A DNA stretch of 64,000 nt from Sorex araneus (lineage: Eukaryota; Chordata; Mammalia; Eulipotyphla; Soricidae), in NCBI RefSeq assembly GCF_027595985.1, contig NC_073304.1, positions 138,154,331-138,218,330 on the forward strand, given 5' to 3'. The notes beneath the pieces were generated by a model, which made no database searches, was not told where the DNA came from, and worked only from the letters and a program-made list of their open reading frames with translations. The translations under genes were made by a program, and so were the position numbers. Positions 10,166-22,990 of the stretch are shown in pieces; positions within the stretch are counted from its first letter, which is position 1; every line of letters begins with the position of its first letter.

Positions 10166-12700
10166 CAATGGTATGCTTCTTTTTTTTCTTTTTAAAATTT
10201 TTTCTTTTGAATTTATTTTTTTAATAGTGAATCACCGTATGATAGAGTTACATACTTACAAACTTTCGTGTTTGTATTTCAGTCATACAATGATCAAGTA
10301 CCCATCCCTCCACCAGTGCCCATTCTCCGCAACCAATGATCCCAGTATCCCTCCCCACCATCCTCCCCACCCCCAGCTTTGTGGCAGGGCATTTCCTTTT
10401 GTTTTCTCTCTCTGTCTCTCCTTTTGGGTGTTGTGGTTTACAATAGAGGCATTGAGTGGCCATTGTGTTCGATCTATAGTCTACATTATGCACGCATCTC
10501 CCAACATGAGCTGGTCCTCCAAACACCCTTTACTTGGTGTTCTCTTCTTTATCTGAGCTGTCTTTACCCTCAGCATGTGAGGCAGGCTTCCAAGCCATGG
10601 GGCAAAACTTCTCATCCGTATTTCTACTGTTCTTGGGTGTTAGTTCCTATTCTGTTATTTATATTCCACAGATGAGTGCAATCATTCTATGTCTATCCCT
10701 CTCTTTCTGACTCATTTCACTTAACATGATACTTTCCATGTTGATCCACCTATATGCAAATTTCATGACTCCATCTTTTCTAACAGCTGCATAGTATTTC
10801 ATTGTGTAGATGTACCAAAGTTTCTTTAACCAGTCATCTGTTCTTGGGAACTCGGGTTTTGTCCAGATTTTGGCTATTGTAAACGGTGCTGCAATGAACA
10901 TACAAGTGCAGATGTCATTTCTACTATAATTTTTTGCCTTTCTGGGATATATTCCCAGAAGTGGTATTGCTGGGTCAAATGGGAGTTCAATTTCTAATTT
11001 TTTGAGATTCACTCATACTATTTTCCAAGTGGGCTGAACCAGTTGGCACTTCCACCCACAACGAAGGAGAGTCCCTTTCTCCCCACATCCTTACCAACAC
11101 CAGTTGTTTTTGTTCCCTTGGATGTGGGCCAGTCTCTGTGGTGTGAGATGATATCTTGCTGTTGTCCTGATATGCATCTCCCTGATGATTAGTGATAAAG
11201 AGCATTTTTTCATGTGCCTTATGGCCATTTGTATTTCTTCTTTGAGAAAGTTTCTGTTCATTTCATCACCCCATTTTTTGATGGGGTTGGATGTTTTCTT
11301 CTTGTAGAGTTTAACTGTGCCTTGTATATCCCTGATATCAACTTCTTATCAGATGGGTATTGGGTGAATATCCTTTCCCATTCTGTAGACTGTCTTTGTA
11401 TTTTGGTCACTGTTTCTTTTGAGGTGCAGAAGCCTCTTAGTTTAAGATAGTCCCATTTGTTTATCTGTTTTCACTTGCTTGGCCAGTGGCATGCCATCTT
11501 CAAAGATACCTTTAGCTTCAATATCGTGGAAGATTTTGCCGACCTTGTCTCCAATGTACCTTATGGATTCTGGTCTGATGTTGAGGTCTTTAATCCATTT
11601 TGATCTGACTTTTGTACATGGTGTTAAGTAGAGATCTGAGCCCATATTTTTTTTTTTTTGGCGTGTAGCTGTCCAATTTTGCCAGCACAATTTGTTAAAA
11701 ATACTTTCCTTGCCCCACTTCACATTTCTTGCTCCCTTATCAAAGATTAGATGATTATATATTTGGGAGGGGGGGTCAGAATATTCAACCCTGTTCTATT
11801 GATCTGCAGTTCTGCCTTTGTTCCAGCATCATGCTGTTTTAATTATTACCGCTTTGTAGTAGAGTTTGAAGTTGGGGAGATTGATTCTTCCCATTTTCTT
11901 TTTCCCAAGAATTGCTTTAGCTATTAATGGAGGCTTATTGTCCCATATAAATTTCAGGAATGTTTGTTCTATTTCTTGGAAGAATGTCATAAGAATCTTT
12001 ATGGGGATCACATTGAATCTGTACAGTGCTTGGGAAGTATTGTCATTTTGACAATGTTAGTTCTCCCAATCCTTGAGCAGGGGATATGTTTCCATTTCCT
12101 CGTGTCCTCTTTTATTTCGTGAAGTAGTGTTTTGTAGTTTTCTTTGTACAGGTCCTTTACCTCCTTATTTAAGGTGATTCTGAGATATTTTATTTTCTGA
12201 GGCATTATTGTGAATGGGATTGCTTTTCTCATGTCACTCTTTTCTCTCTCATTATTTGCATATAGAAAAGCCATGGACTTTTGGGTATTGGTTTTATAAA
12301 CTGCAACATTACTATACAAGTCTATTATTTCTAGGGGGTTCTTGGTAGAGGCTTTAGGGTTCTCTAAATATAGTAGCATATCATCTGCAAATAGTGAGAG
12401 CTTGATTTCTTTCTTTCCTAATTTAATACCCTTGATATCTTTTTCTTGCCTAACATCTGTTACAAGTATTTCCAGTACTATAATGAACAGAATTTGTGAG
12501 AATGGGCATCCTTGTCTCATCCTTGATCTTAGAGGGAAGGTTCTTTGTTTTTCCCTGTTGAGGATGATGCTTGCCATCGACTTGTACTAGATGGCTTTGA
12601 CTAGATTGAGGAAAGTTTCTTCAATACCCATTTGGGCAAGAGTTTTCATCATAAGTAGGTGCTGGATCTTGTCAAATGCTTTCTCTCCATCTATTGATGG

Positions 12701-12880
12701 AGATCTGGAATATCTGAAGAGACCTATTAATATCAAGGAAATTGAAACTGTATTCAAAAGTCTTCCCAAAAACAAAAGCCCAGGTCCAGATGGATTCACT
12801 AGTGAAATTTTCCAAACATTTAAAGAGAACTATTGCCAGTTCTTCTCAAGCTTTCCCAGGAAATTGAAGAAACAGAAACA
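12701..12880 (+). repeat. inverted duplication inside the L1, arm 1
   Basis: On the + strand this encodes the same peptide (LEYLKRPINIKEIETVFKSL onward) that the L1 encodes on the - strand at 13199-13376. I count about five mismatches in 180 bp. It is followed by AT-rich filler in which CAGAATATATAAAAAA occurs twice (to about 12945). Confidence 0.9.
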
Positions 12881-13198
12881 GAATATATAAAAAACAGAAT
12901 ATATAAAAAATTTATATAAAATGTTTATATAATTTTTATCTTTTCTTTCATTGATATGATTGATTATATTGATTGATTTCTGAATGTTAAACCATCCTTG
13001 CATCCCCCGGATGAATCCCACTAGGTCATGGTGTATGATCTTTTTGATGAGTTATTGAATTCTATTTGCTAATATTTTGTTGAGAATCTTCACATCCATG
13101 TTCATCAGGAATATTGGCCTGTAGTTTTCTTTTTTACTGGTGTCTTTTTTTCTTTTGGTATTAGGGAGATATGAGCCTCATAGAAACTATTTGGGAGA

Positions 13199-13376
13199 GT
13201 TTCTGTTTCTTCAATTTCCCGGGAAAGCTTAAGAAGAACTGGCAATAGGTCTCTTTAAATGTTTGGAAAAATTCACTAGTGAATCCATCTGGACCTGGGC
13301 TTTTGTTTTTGGGAAGACTTTTGAATACAGTTTCAATTTCCTTTATATTAATAGGTCTCTTCAGATATTCCAGATC
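13199..13376 (-). repeat. inverted duplication inside the L1, arm 2 (original position)
   Basis: This is the native copy of the ORF2 linker segment, in the expected order on the - strand. Together with 12701-12880 it forms an inverted repeat with a spacer of about 320 bp. Confidence 0.9.
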
Positions 13377-14479
13377 TTCTTGATTCAGCCTTGGGAGATT
13401 ATAGAAATCCAGGAATTTATTCATTTCTTGTAGGTTCTCTTGTTTTGTGACATGCAGACTTTTAAAGTAGTCTCTGATGATGTTTTGAATTTCTTTGGTT
13501 TTTGTTGTGATGTCCCCTTTCATTTCTGATTCAGTTTATTAGGATTCTCTCTTTCTCTTTCTTTGTGAGTCTTGCTAGTGGTTTCTCAATCTTTTTTATT
13601 TTCCCAAAGAACCAGCTCTTGGTTTCATCGATCTTTTGCATTGTTTAATTAGTTTCCATGTCATTAATTTCTGCTGTAAGTTTTATTTATTTCTTTCCTT
13701 CTGCCTGGCTTGGACTCCTTTTGTTGGTCCTTTTCTAAGATCTTGAGCTGTGAAGTCAGGTTTTTTCTGTGGGCCCTTTCTTCCTTCCTGAGAAATTTTC
13801 CCCTTTACACAGCTTTAGCTGCATTCCACAGGTTCTGGTAGCTCATGTCTTTATTCTTGTTTGTTTCCAGGTATCTTTTGATTTCTTCCTTGATTTTTCT
13901 CCTGACCCACTTGTTGTTCAACATTTAGTTGTTTAATTTTCAGGTGTTAGATTTGGTTTTCTGCATCTGTACATGATTAACTTCTATCTTCAGTGCATCA
14001 TGGTCTGAAAAGATAGTTGATACAATGTCTATCTTTCTGATTCTGTTAAGATATGTTTTGTGGCCCAGCCCACGGTTTATTCTAGATAATATTCCATGTG
14101 CACTGGAAAAGAATGTGTATTCTTTTGCGGGGGGGGGCAAGGGGTGGAGGGGAAAGTAAAGTCTGTATAGATCCATTAGCCCTCTCGCTTCAATTTTTTC
14201 ATTCAAAGCCAGTGTTTCCTTGTTGAGTTTTAATCTTGTTTGATCTTTCCAGAGGTGATAAGGTGATGTTGAAGTCTCCAACTACTATTGTGTTGCTAGC
14301 AATGTCCTCCTTAAAGTCTGTTAACAGTTTTTGTAAGTATTTAGCAGGTTCCTCATTGGGCGCATATACGTTTAGAAGCGTTATTTTTTTCCTGATGTAC
14401 ATATCCCTTGATTAATAAAAAATGGCCTTCACTATTATTGTCATGGCCATCTTTTGTAAGGGTTTGTTGTGCTTGTAGG

Positions 14480-15010
14480 AGTTTTTCTTGTCTTACAGTA
14501 GCCCCACTATTATATGTCTTAGAGTATTCTTATTAGGGTCTCTTTTAGCTGGCAACCTTCGGGTTCCTTGGATCTGGATGTCTGCATTCTCCAGATCTGG
14601 GAACTTTTCAGCAGTGATTTCTATAATTGTGGCTTTTTCATTGAGGTTTCCTCCCTGTCCTTCTGGTACTCCAATGATTCTAGTGTTGTTCCTCTTGAAA
14701 TCATCCCCTAGGTCTCTGATTCACCCTAGAGCTATTTTGAGGTCTTTTCCCATTGTTTGTTGTTGCCTGTAATCTTTCTGCAGCTCATCTTCAAGCTCAC
14801 TGGTTCTGTCTTCAGCTGTAGCCATTCTACTATTGAGGGCACCCACTGAGATTTTTATTTTATCTACCGAATCCTTTATTCCTGATACTTCTGTGCATAG
14901 CTTTCCAATTTCTGTTCTCATTTCTTCTTGTATTTTCTTGGCTGTCCGTTCCACTGTTTCTTTCATGTCCTCCTTTAATTTACCTCTCAGGTATTCCTCT
15001 ATGCCTTATG
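14480..15010 (-). pseudogene. L1 ORF1 remnant (coiled coil to start of RRM)
   Basis: A frame at 14721-14966 reads as a heptad-rich coiled coil (MKETVERTAKKIQEEM, then NSRMATAEDRTSELEDEL), typical of the ORF1p trimerisation region. A following TLRHIIVGLL-like stretch near 14500 resembles the start of the RRM/C-terminal domain. The C-terminal domain itself is absent and the next sequence is already endonuclease. ORF1p is an RNA-binding chaperone of the L1 particle, and this copy cannot encode it. Confidence 0.65.
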
Positions 15011-15436
15011 TGGCGCCTCCAGTGAAGCTTTCGAAGGATGTGATCACTTATATTGGGCTTGTATAGCTTCTTGTGTTCACAATACTTTGGTGAAATTGGA
15101 ATAGACTAGTGAGCTATTCCAATATTGGAATATTGGCCTATAGTGTTTGAGAGAGCTAGGATGTTCCTCCCAGAATTAGGTGATGAAGATTGAGATGTGA
15201 TTCCAGATTACCGGAAATGGGGGAAATGAGTGGCCACTGCCCCCCAGCCCCCCAGCGGGGGCAACACCCACTACAGTAGAAGCCAAACCCCTGCTGTGGA
15301 GGCCACGCCCCCATCCGTGCTGTAAGTGGAGGGGTCACACACCTGGGGTGGGGGCAAGGCGGTGTTGGCGAACGGCCTGCACCTACGGGTTGTGTGGCTG
15401 TCCCAGCAGCGGGAGAGGGTGAGATCTGATGGTATG

Positions 15437-17772
15437 TTTTAAATGCTCTTGTACATAAGTTTTTTTCTCAAGCTTCAAGGAAAATTAGAAAGCGATGCTA
15501 AACTCTTGCCTATGTCTTATTTTGTAATGTGGTTGGTTTAGACCTCACCTCAATTTTTAGTCTTGATGTGAATTTCACTTTCTGTTGCTTATCCTGAATG
15601 TTAACTTTCTGCTTGGTAAAATTGCAAATTCCCAATGAAAGCTTTCTACAATTGATTAGAGCCATGCCACTTGGCAATTTCTTTCTAATCTCTTTTATTG
15701 TGCTTTCCATAAAAATGACAGCCTTAGTATAATTCCTAGCTTAAATCAATACCAGTAAGTGCTAATCTCTTCACAGCACTGGAGATGAAAATGTCAAATG
15801 GTACCTGCTGGGCATTAGAACGCCCACTGTAAATCATAAAAAATTAAAGTAATACCAAATTGATTTTACTTTCCTTTTTTAAAAAAAGAAATCACTTTCA
15901 GATTCATTATTTTTCCTTTGAGTTATACAGTTTATTTTCAGTTATGTTCTGGTTGGAAGAGATTAATGTACTGTATTTAGCATGACAAATACAGTGATCT
16001 CTCATAGTAAGATATATGGGATGCATTCCCAGGCTAAGAAGATTCTTAAGATAAACGTGATAATTTGAAGCATGCTGCATATATTTAAATTACATTTTAA
16101 TGTCTTTATAATGATAGTTCAATAAAGGAGAGTCATAGTTTTAGGAGTTACACTACATGAAATGACCCAAAATGTTATAATAGTAGGAAGGACTTTCTAG
16201 AACTTATCTTTCAACCATGAAGGCAGCTTTTCTCAAGTAGGAGACTTATGACCCTCTGTAGTTCCCCCTAAGATATTTGAAGGGGGTCACAAGTGAGAAC
16301 CATGTGAATGGAGGACCACCCACACTAGATAGGAGGTCAGCCAGTCGGTTAGGGGGCTCCAGGAAGGAAATAAAGTTGAAAACAGGCACAGCCAGGAAAA
16401 AGGTGAAAAACACAGGTTTAATCTACTGCCAAAGATATCATAAGTTATGGCCTGATGATGCCCTTTATGAAGACTGTCTGTATGGAATCTGGCATTCCTA
16501 AGGTAAATATGTAAGCAAATGTCAATCTGGAATGATAAATATTCATATGATCCTGGAAGAACTGGGAAACCATGTGGTTTCTAAATAAAGAAGAAAATTA
16601 AGTAGCTTGTCCAGCTTCCTTGCCTACTTATTTGACAAAATAAAAAATCTAAACATTTAGGAAATCTAGTGACAATGCGAAAGTTAATGTTATACTGTTA
16701 AAGCTGAAACTCTTCATCTGTTATTGTTGAATCACAGAGAATATGTAAGTATTATAATCACATTGAGCAGAGGGCATACAAAAATATAATGTGTTTGTGC
16801 TTATAAAAAGAGTTAGTACACATCTTTACATATGCTAATGAAAAAGAAGTGACAAGAGAAAAAACTAACATTACAGATAAGGTGAAGTCTTGATTCAATG
16901 GTCAGTTTCATATTTACTTACACACAAAGTGTTGTATAAGCATCTCTCATGGAAGATGTTAATTAGTGATAAACTGCTTTAAGAAATTTATAGCCCAAAA
17001 AGGAATGACAAAAAGACATCTAGTAGATGAAGCAGCTAGTAAAAGAATAATGGAAATTAGGAAATTTTCATAAACAGGAAACAATGATTTCTCCGATTTC
17101 TATTTAGCTCTATAAGTTATTGATCACTTTAAGTTCATTAGCACCAATAACTAATGCACAAAATTTTAAATTACCTATCTCTCATAAAGTGAAGCCTTGG
17201 AAGAGTAGCAAGGGAGCAATATGTGTGTGTGTGTTACAAACTTACAGAGTAAGTGGTTACATTTTTCATGACAAGACATGAAAAGTAATGAGTAGTTATA
17301 AATCTAAATGTGCAATTAGATACCTAGTTGCAACATGGGATATAATGACTGAGAAACAAAATCATTTAGCTGATTTGTAAGAGGTGAGAATTGATGATTT
17401 AAATCATCATTCTGTCATTTCTTGACTTTAAAGACTTTAAGGTCAAATGTGTTGCACTTTTTAAAAAAGAGATAAAATGTATTCACAATTGCATTGTCTT
17501 CCCATCTCCCAAAATTTAAGAGAGCGCCTCATTAGCACATGCTACATTAACCAATGTTAAGTAATTTGAAAATACACAGATAAGTGGACTAACTTATTTA
17601 TGCAGATATTTATGCAGTTAATTGTAGTAGAAATAGTACTTAACTCATAATGCATTTTTAAAAAATAGCTTAATCAACGATTTTATAGTAGATGCACTTT
17701 AAATATATCAATGTCAGTAAATAGATTAAATCTCAGAGTTTCCATTTTAGACTTTAGATCCATGTGAGTTTT
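15437..17772. other. unique AT-rich intergenic sequence
   Basis: No repeat or gene is recognised in this 2.3 kb. There is a (GT)6 run near 17221. The 74-codon open frame at 16277-16501 has no start context or homology that I can support. Confidence 0.55.
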
Positions 17773-17972
17773 TTCCCCCTTTTTTTCCGCAGGGGGGAGG
17801 GGGTATGGAATCAGAAAGACACACTCAGCTGTGCTCAGGTCTTATTCCTGGCTCTGTGATCAAGAATCAGTTATGGCAGGCTCAGATGACAATATAGGGT
17901 GCCCAAATCAAACCCAGTTCAGTCACGTGCATGGCAAGCACCTTAACCACTGTACTATCTCTTACATCCCTG
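17773..17972 (-). mobile_element. degenerate SOR-type SINE, antisense
   Basis: It runs from a T/C-rich stretch through CACTCAGCTGTGCTCAGG, TTCCTGGCTCTGTG, a B-box complement area and ACCACTGTACTATCTCTTAC, the decayed complement of the SOR head. Confidence 0.7.
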
Positions 17973-18175
17973 CTATTTTTTAAAATTAACAATTGTCCAG
18001 TTGTAGGCATACAAAATCTAAATAAAGCATGTTATAGTATAAGTCTTTAAGCTTTGAATATATAAACATAGAAAGCAGGAAGACTACTAAAACATGAGGA
18101 AAGGTCTGAGGCTGCTACAGGATGCTTTAGTGCACTGAAGCAGTGTTCCAAGAGCTTCACTGGAGTCTTGTCTTG

Positions 18176-19568
18176 TGTAAGTTCACAAAATAAATAAGTG
18201 AGTGGTGGTGGCACAGTGGCTCTCGCCCGCCACATGTGTTCGGTGGCCACGAGCCGCTTCCCCACCTTGGCCTATAGCCGCCACCAACAGATTCAGGAAG
18301 GAGGGAACAGGGCCACCAAGCTGGTTGGTGATCAGTTTCAGTTTATTCCAATATCATCTCCCTCTGTCTCCTTCCAGTATCACCCACTCCCGTATTCCTC
18401 CTCTATCCCCCTCAATTCTCTTCTCCTCTATCCCCCTCGGTTCTCCAATCCTGCCCACTCTTAGAGCCTTAGTTATATTCCCAAATCATGAGTGGTTGGG
18501 AATTACACATAGGTGTGGTTATACAATCAACAGATCTAAATTCCTTCCCTCAGGTGAATCTTCTTCTAGGACAAATTCTCACCCAGCAAGATCACCTACC
18601 TAAGGGTGAAATACCATCTAGGGGTGCATTTCTCCTTTTCTTAGTCCAAGAATCATTTAAACATTCATCTTAATTCTACTTCTTAATAATATTGGTCATT
18701 TTGTATGGACACAGTAAGAGATGCTTTAAGCTTTAGGGTGACTCTCCTGGGGACATCTCGCTATAGATCTCAGACTACAGTGCTCAGGCCAGATGAGCCC
18801 TATCCTAACCCTAGCAGGGTTCTTGTCCAGTTGTTTCTCTTTGGATCATGACAGCATGTGTCCATGACCATGCTCTTAACTTATAATTAAGTATTATAGC
18901 GCTTGACCTGGCCTATTTCGATGCCAAGGTAGCTCACAGCTTTCCTTGGGTGCATTCAGTTCTTTCATCGGGACCCCGTTTTTGGGGTGCTAGGAACCAA
19001 GGGCAAGTGAGGCTTAAGTCGAGAAGATATGAGATAGTCCCAAGAGTAAATATTATTTGGAGTCAATTAACTTCCAAATTACAAAAGCATAGCATTAACT
19101 CTGTTCCTGTGCCTTTACAAAAAGGACGTTGTTCTAAAGTAAACCATGCATAGGACATAAAGAGAAAAAAAAAAAGCAATATTTCACTTACAAATACAAA
19201 TCCAGAGTCCCTGGAAGGATCTGATCTTATAAGTCAACAGAGTCTGATTTAGGGATAAAGGTGACTGATTGGTCAGGGAAGCAGACCAAAGAGGAGAGGG
19301 TAAAGATAAACACAGAGGAATTGGAGTGCCTCCGGAGCACAGTGATGGGTGTAACCCAATAAACCTAAGATCTCTGTGGCAAGGGAGAAAGGACATACCA
19401 ATGTTAAACCTAACATGTTTAGAGCTATATCCTAATAAACACAGAACAATGGGAGTGTCTCAGGAGCACTGTGATGGGTGTAACTCAATAAACCTAAACT
19501 TCCTGTAGCCTTCCTGCAGAAGGAAAAACCAGTATTAAACCTAACATGTTTAGAGCTATATTCTAACA
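18176..19568 (-). mobile_element. solo LTR-like element, copy 2
   Basis: It begins TGTAAGTTCACA, as copy 3 begins TGTAAGTTTCCA, and ends AACA, so TG...CA termini are conserved. Its body matches copies 1 and 3 in order. A hexamer complement TTTATT lies at 18342-18347. It uniquely carries a tandem duplication of about 130 bp at its + strand right end (19306-19434 and 19435-19565). I see no clean target-site duplication. Confidence 0.6.
19306..19565. repeat. tandem duplication of about 130 bp in LTR copy 2
   Basis: Two units begin ATAAACACAGA and each ends with AACATGTTTAGAGCTATAT plus TCCTA or TCTA. Each carries GATGGGTGTAAC and CAATAAACCTAA. Copies 1 and 3 appear to have one unit only. Confidence 0.85.
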
Positions 19569-19724
19569 TTGTCTCAGCATATTACTAACTGATTTCCTGA
19601 AGCTATTTCAAATGCAATTTAGTAAATATTAGCACAGGTTTTTTTTATCTTTTGTATCATACTAAGAAGATAGAAACATATTCAAACTGAAAACTAAGAA
19701 GTAAAACTTGTATCTAAAAAAGGT

Positions 19725-20067
19725 GCAACTTATCCTCTTGGCCCTTGTTTTCCTTGGCCTTGGATAATAGTCTCATTTTTTATTATATTACACAAATGAG
19801 TGCAATCATTCTATATCTGTCCCTCTGCTTCTGACTCATTTCACTCAGCATAATGTTTTCCATGTCCATATTGGAAATTGCCACAGGTGTGTGTGGGGTG
19901 GAATGTAGTTAAGATAGAGAAGGGTCCAGTATGACAACAATAGTTGTAAATGACCACTCTGAACAAGAACTGAGTGTTGAAAGTGAGTAAAGGAATATCC
20001 ATGATAAACTTTCAGCATCTGTGTAGCAAACTATAATGCCTAAGATGAGAAAGAGGGAGAAGGAGGG

Positions 20068-20118
<51 letters not shown>

Positions 20119-20290
20119 GCTGCCATAGAGGTAGGCTGGGAGCAGGGGATTTGAAGGGGTGGGAGAGAAACTGGGGACATTTGTGCTAGAAAAACTGGTG
20201 GAGGGAGGGGTGTTGGAACATTGTATGACTGAAACCCAATCATAAACAGCTTTGAAATATTCTATTTCATGGGGATTCAATTTTTTAAAA
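19725..20290 (+). mobile_element. short L1 with 5' inversion and (GA)n in the 3'UTR
   Basis: 19725-19867 is the ORF2 C-terminal end on the - strand (TCATTTCACTCAGCATAATG), and from about 19890 the 3'UTR runs on the + strand to TTGTATGACTGAAACCCAAT and a short tail. An inverted upstream part followed by the sense 3' part is the signature of twin priming. The 3'UTR purine tract (20041-20116) is expanded to (GA)n. Confidence 0.7.
20041..20116 (+). repeat. (GA)n purine tract in L1 3'UTR
   Basis: A purine run ending in about 46 bp of perfect GA repeat, followed by GGTGCTGCCATAGAGG, the sequence that follows the equivalent tract in the other L1 3'UTRs here. Confidence 0.95.
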
Positions 20291-22375
20291 AGTACAACTT
20301 AATTAGAAAAACAAAACATCACTATGCTCAGACAGATGAGATGTGAGAACAGTACACTCTAATAATCCCCAATTTGCTGAAATATTCTTCAGAAAAGAGA
20401 AGATATCCTGGGAGAAAGCCATGTGTTATGTGAAGAGGGTCTATGATGCCTATAGTTGATTAAATAATTTTTAAATTATCTGTAGGAATAATTAGCCCAA
20501 ATTTCAGGTTATCTAAAAATGGTTAAAAGTAGAATGGTAAACAATAATTTATGATCTCTCCTTCTCCAGAGGAAAGACACATATATGGATCAGCTTCAGA
20601 AATCAGAGGGGTAAACTAACTTTGCAGTTTGTCCTCATATGTTGCAATTAAACTCCTGAAGAGTTAAAATAGAATGTTTAATCTCTCAAAAACATAAACT
20701 TATAAAATGGGGGAAATCAAAAACAATTCCAGGTAGAAGACTTTAAATGTTAATTGAAATAAATGTTCATAATGAGTACTAGTTTAAATATATTTGGCTA
20801 TGTCAATTATCAAGATTTTAAAATTTATTTTCCATTATTATGCACAGCTACTATTTTGGACTCTTCATAATTTTTTATGGTTTAATATAGGTACAGACAA
20901 AATAATTTGAGACAACTAAAATATATTGCTAATAGCTTTATGAGTGAGAAAGTTTGCTGCACAGAGTTAAAGCCAATTTTCTTTGACATTAATTTTCTTT
21001 TTATAACCCGGTCCCATTGCCACTTACAGTTTTATTACACTTTCTTCTTTCAACCTCAGCTCAGTCTATTTCTTTGGTAATATAACCCTTTCTCCTACAC
21101 TGGTATCCTCTGAAATATCCCCTGATATTCTCAGAATTGGAATAATTTTTTGCTTTTTATTTCACAAAATTTCGCCTTCTACAAGACCTCCCTACCCATT
21201 TCAATCTCTCTACGCTGATCTGATATGCAGCATCCCCAGTTTTCATAAATAGTTATCATACCATATCTCTAAACTTTAATCTCCCAATTAAATACTCGAC
21301 TCCTAGTAGCATGGACTGACTGTGGCTATATGTTAGTAAAAGTTCCTTGATGTTAGTTTATTTTCCCTATAAACCTTATCTGTCACTTTTATTTCTCCAG
21401 AACTGCTGACTATTCCACTAGAAGTTAAGGCATATACTAAAGCATAGCTCTAATAAGAGTCTGAAGACATGGATTCTTGCACTTTAAGCTCATGTGCTCC
21501 CTTGAATACTGACTTGGCTTACTTTTTCTGTTTCCTTGCTTGTCTATTTCCACTCAGGAGAAGCCTGCTTTCTCTTTAACACATACTTCTCCATTTCTCT
21601 TCTCATATATTTCTAAATAAATTTTAATAAAAGCTATTTTACTTCATCAAAAGAAAAAACAGTTTGAAGATCTGGAGACCTCATTCAAGTTATAGCCTGT
21701 GGTTATAAAATTCCTCTGACTTTCAATTTTCTAATCTACACAATACGGTAACAATGACTAAGACATAAACTTTAGAGAGTAAATGAGAAGTAATATAATG
21801 AAGACATTAAAAGGCCTCTTTTATCACCCTTAGTTACATCCAAGGACAAAGAGGAGTGGTTTGCACATTCTCAATTTTCTAAAGAACAGAAAACTGGGAA
21901 CAGAGAATATGTATAGTGGAAGATGGGCCACACAGCCTCAAAAAGTTTTGTACAAAAGGTCCTTCTGTTATTAATATGGAAATTATAAGAGCACCATTCA
22001 ACTCTACAATCATTTGTTGAGCTCTAAAAAGAATAAGAATCATGGATTTATATATATTCACATGCATACATGTGCATGCACACACACATGCACACACACA
22101 TGCACACACACATGCACACAGACATACACAGGACCACCAACACTCTGCTTCTTCCCAAATGTCAACCACATAATCTAATGTGCTCTTGTTTTCTCACCTG
22201 TCAAACAACCCAGTTCATGAGTATGAATTTCTGGGGATCATGCCCAGGTCTTTCCTTATTCCCCTCAGGCAGTATCCATGCAATTGCCATTCAGCATTCA
22301 CCCTTAGCTCATCCTACATGAAGTAGAAAAAAAAATTAGAGGACATAGTGGATGACAAGAAGAAGCATCAAATCA
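20291..22375. other. unique intergenic sequence
   Basis: No gene or recognised repeat is seen apart from a compound CA-rich repeat at about 22061-22130 with the unit CACACACATG(CA). The open frame at 21879-22169 is a translation across that repeat. Confidence 0.5.
22061..22130. repeat. compound (CA)/(ATGC) microsatellite
   Basis: Units of ACACACATGC recur three to four times with CATGCATACATG at the left end. Alternating purine-pyrimidine sequence of this kind can adopt Z-DNA, although function is not implied. Confidence 0.9.
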
Positions 22376-22990
22376 ATCCCAGATTGCTTTAGCTATTCAT
22401 GGGGGCTGGAGGGAGGAGTTCCATGTGAAGTTCAGAAGTATTTTATCTATTTCTTTGAAAAATATGATGGGCATCCTTATAGGAACTGCATTGAGTATGT
22501 ATAATGCTTTGGGGAGTATTGCCATTTTGACAATGTTAATACTCCTGATCCATGAGCAGGGGATGCATCTCCATTTCCTCATGTCCTCTTTTATTTCTTA
22601 AAGTAGTATTTTGTAGTTTTTTTGTACAGGTCCTCACTTCTTTAGTTAAGCTGATTCCAAGGTACTTGATTTTCTGAGGCACAATTGTGAATGGGATTGT
22701 TTTTAAATATCTCTTTCTTCTTTTTCATTATTTATATATAGAAAAACCATGGACTTTGGGGCATTGATTTTGCAACCTGCCATTTCTATACAAACCTATG
22801 TTTCTAGGCACTTTATTGTAGAGTCTTTAGGATATTCTAAGTATAATATCATGTCATCTGCAAATTGTGAGAGCTTGATTTCTTCCTTCCCTATTTGGAT
22901 CCCCTTGCTATCTTTTTCTTGCCTAACTGCTACAGCAAGTACTTTGAGTACTATATTAAATACAAGTGGTGATAATGGGTACCCTTGTCT

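Larger units (their letters stand above)
10660..14470 (-). pseudogene. L1 ORF2 (endonuclease-reverse transcriptase), disabled
   Basis: ORF2p nicks DNA and reverse-transcribes L1 RNA at the nick. Frames in sense order are: endonuclease (14199-14402; NVYAPNEE and VVGDFN motifs), linker (13161-13523; KNKSPGPDGFTSEFF), RT palm (12587-12799, SIDGEKAFDKIQ; 12008-12577, FADDM catalytic motif and RMRQGCPFS), thumb region (11829-12011) and C-terminus (10659-11012; DPAIPLLGIYPRK). They lie in several frames with stops between, so no full protein can be made. The 12701-12880 inverted insert separates the DKN and SIDGEKAFDK segments, which are normally contiguous. Confidence 0.85.
10176..15428 (-). mobile_element. 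L1 LINE, 5.25 kb, near complete but defective
   Basis: Read on the - strand: a GC-rich 5'UTR-like block (15428 to about 15010), ORF1 remnants (14966-14480), ORF2 remnants (about 14470-10660), a 3'UTR and a poly-A end near 10176. An 8-bp direct repeat ATGGTATG flanks it (10168-10175 and 15429-15436). The length is below the usual 6-7 kb. The ORF1 C-terminal domain and the start of the endonuclease appear to be missing at about 14470, and there is an extra inverted segment at 12701-12880. It is among the younger L1s here. Confidence 0.85.

Noticed and set aside
12008..12577. 189-codon reverse transcriptase frame as an active gene
   Set aside because: It is part of a defective L1 ORF2 broken by stops, frame changes and an inverted insert, so it is annotated as a pseudogene.
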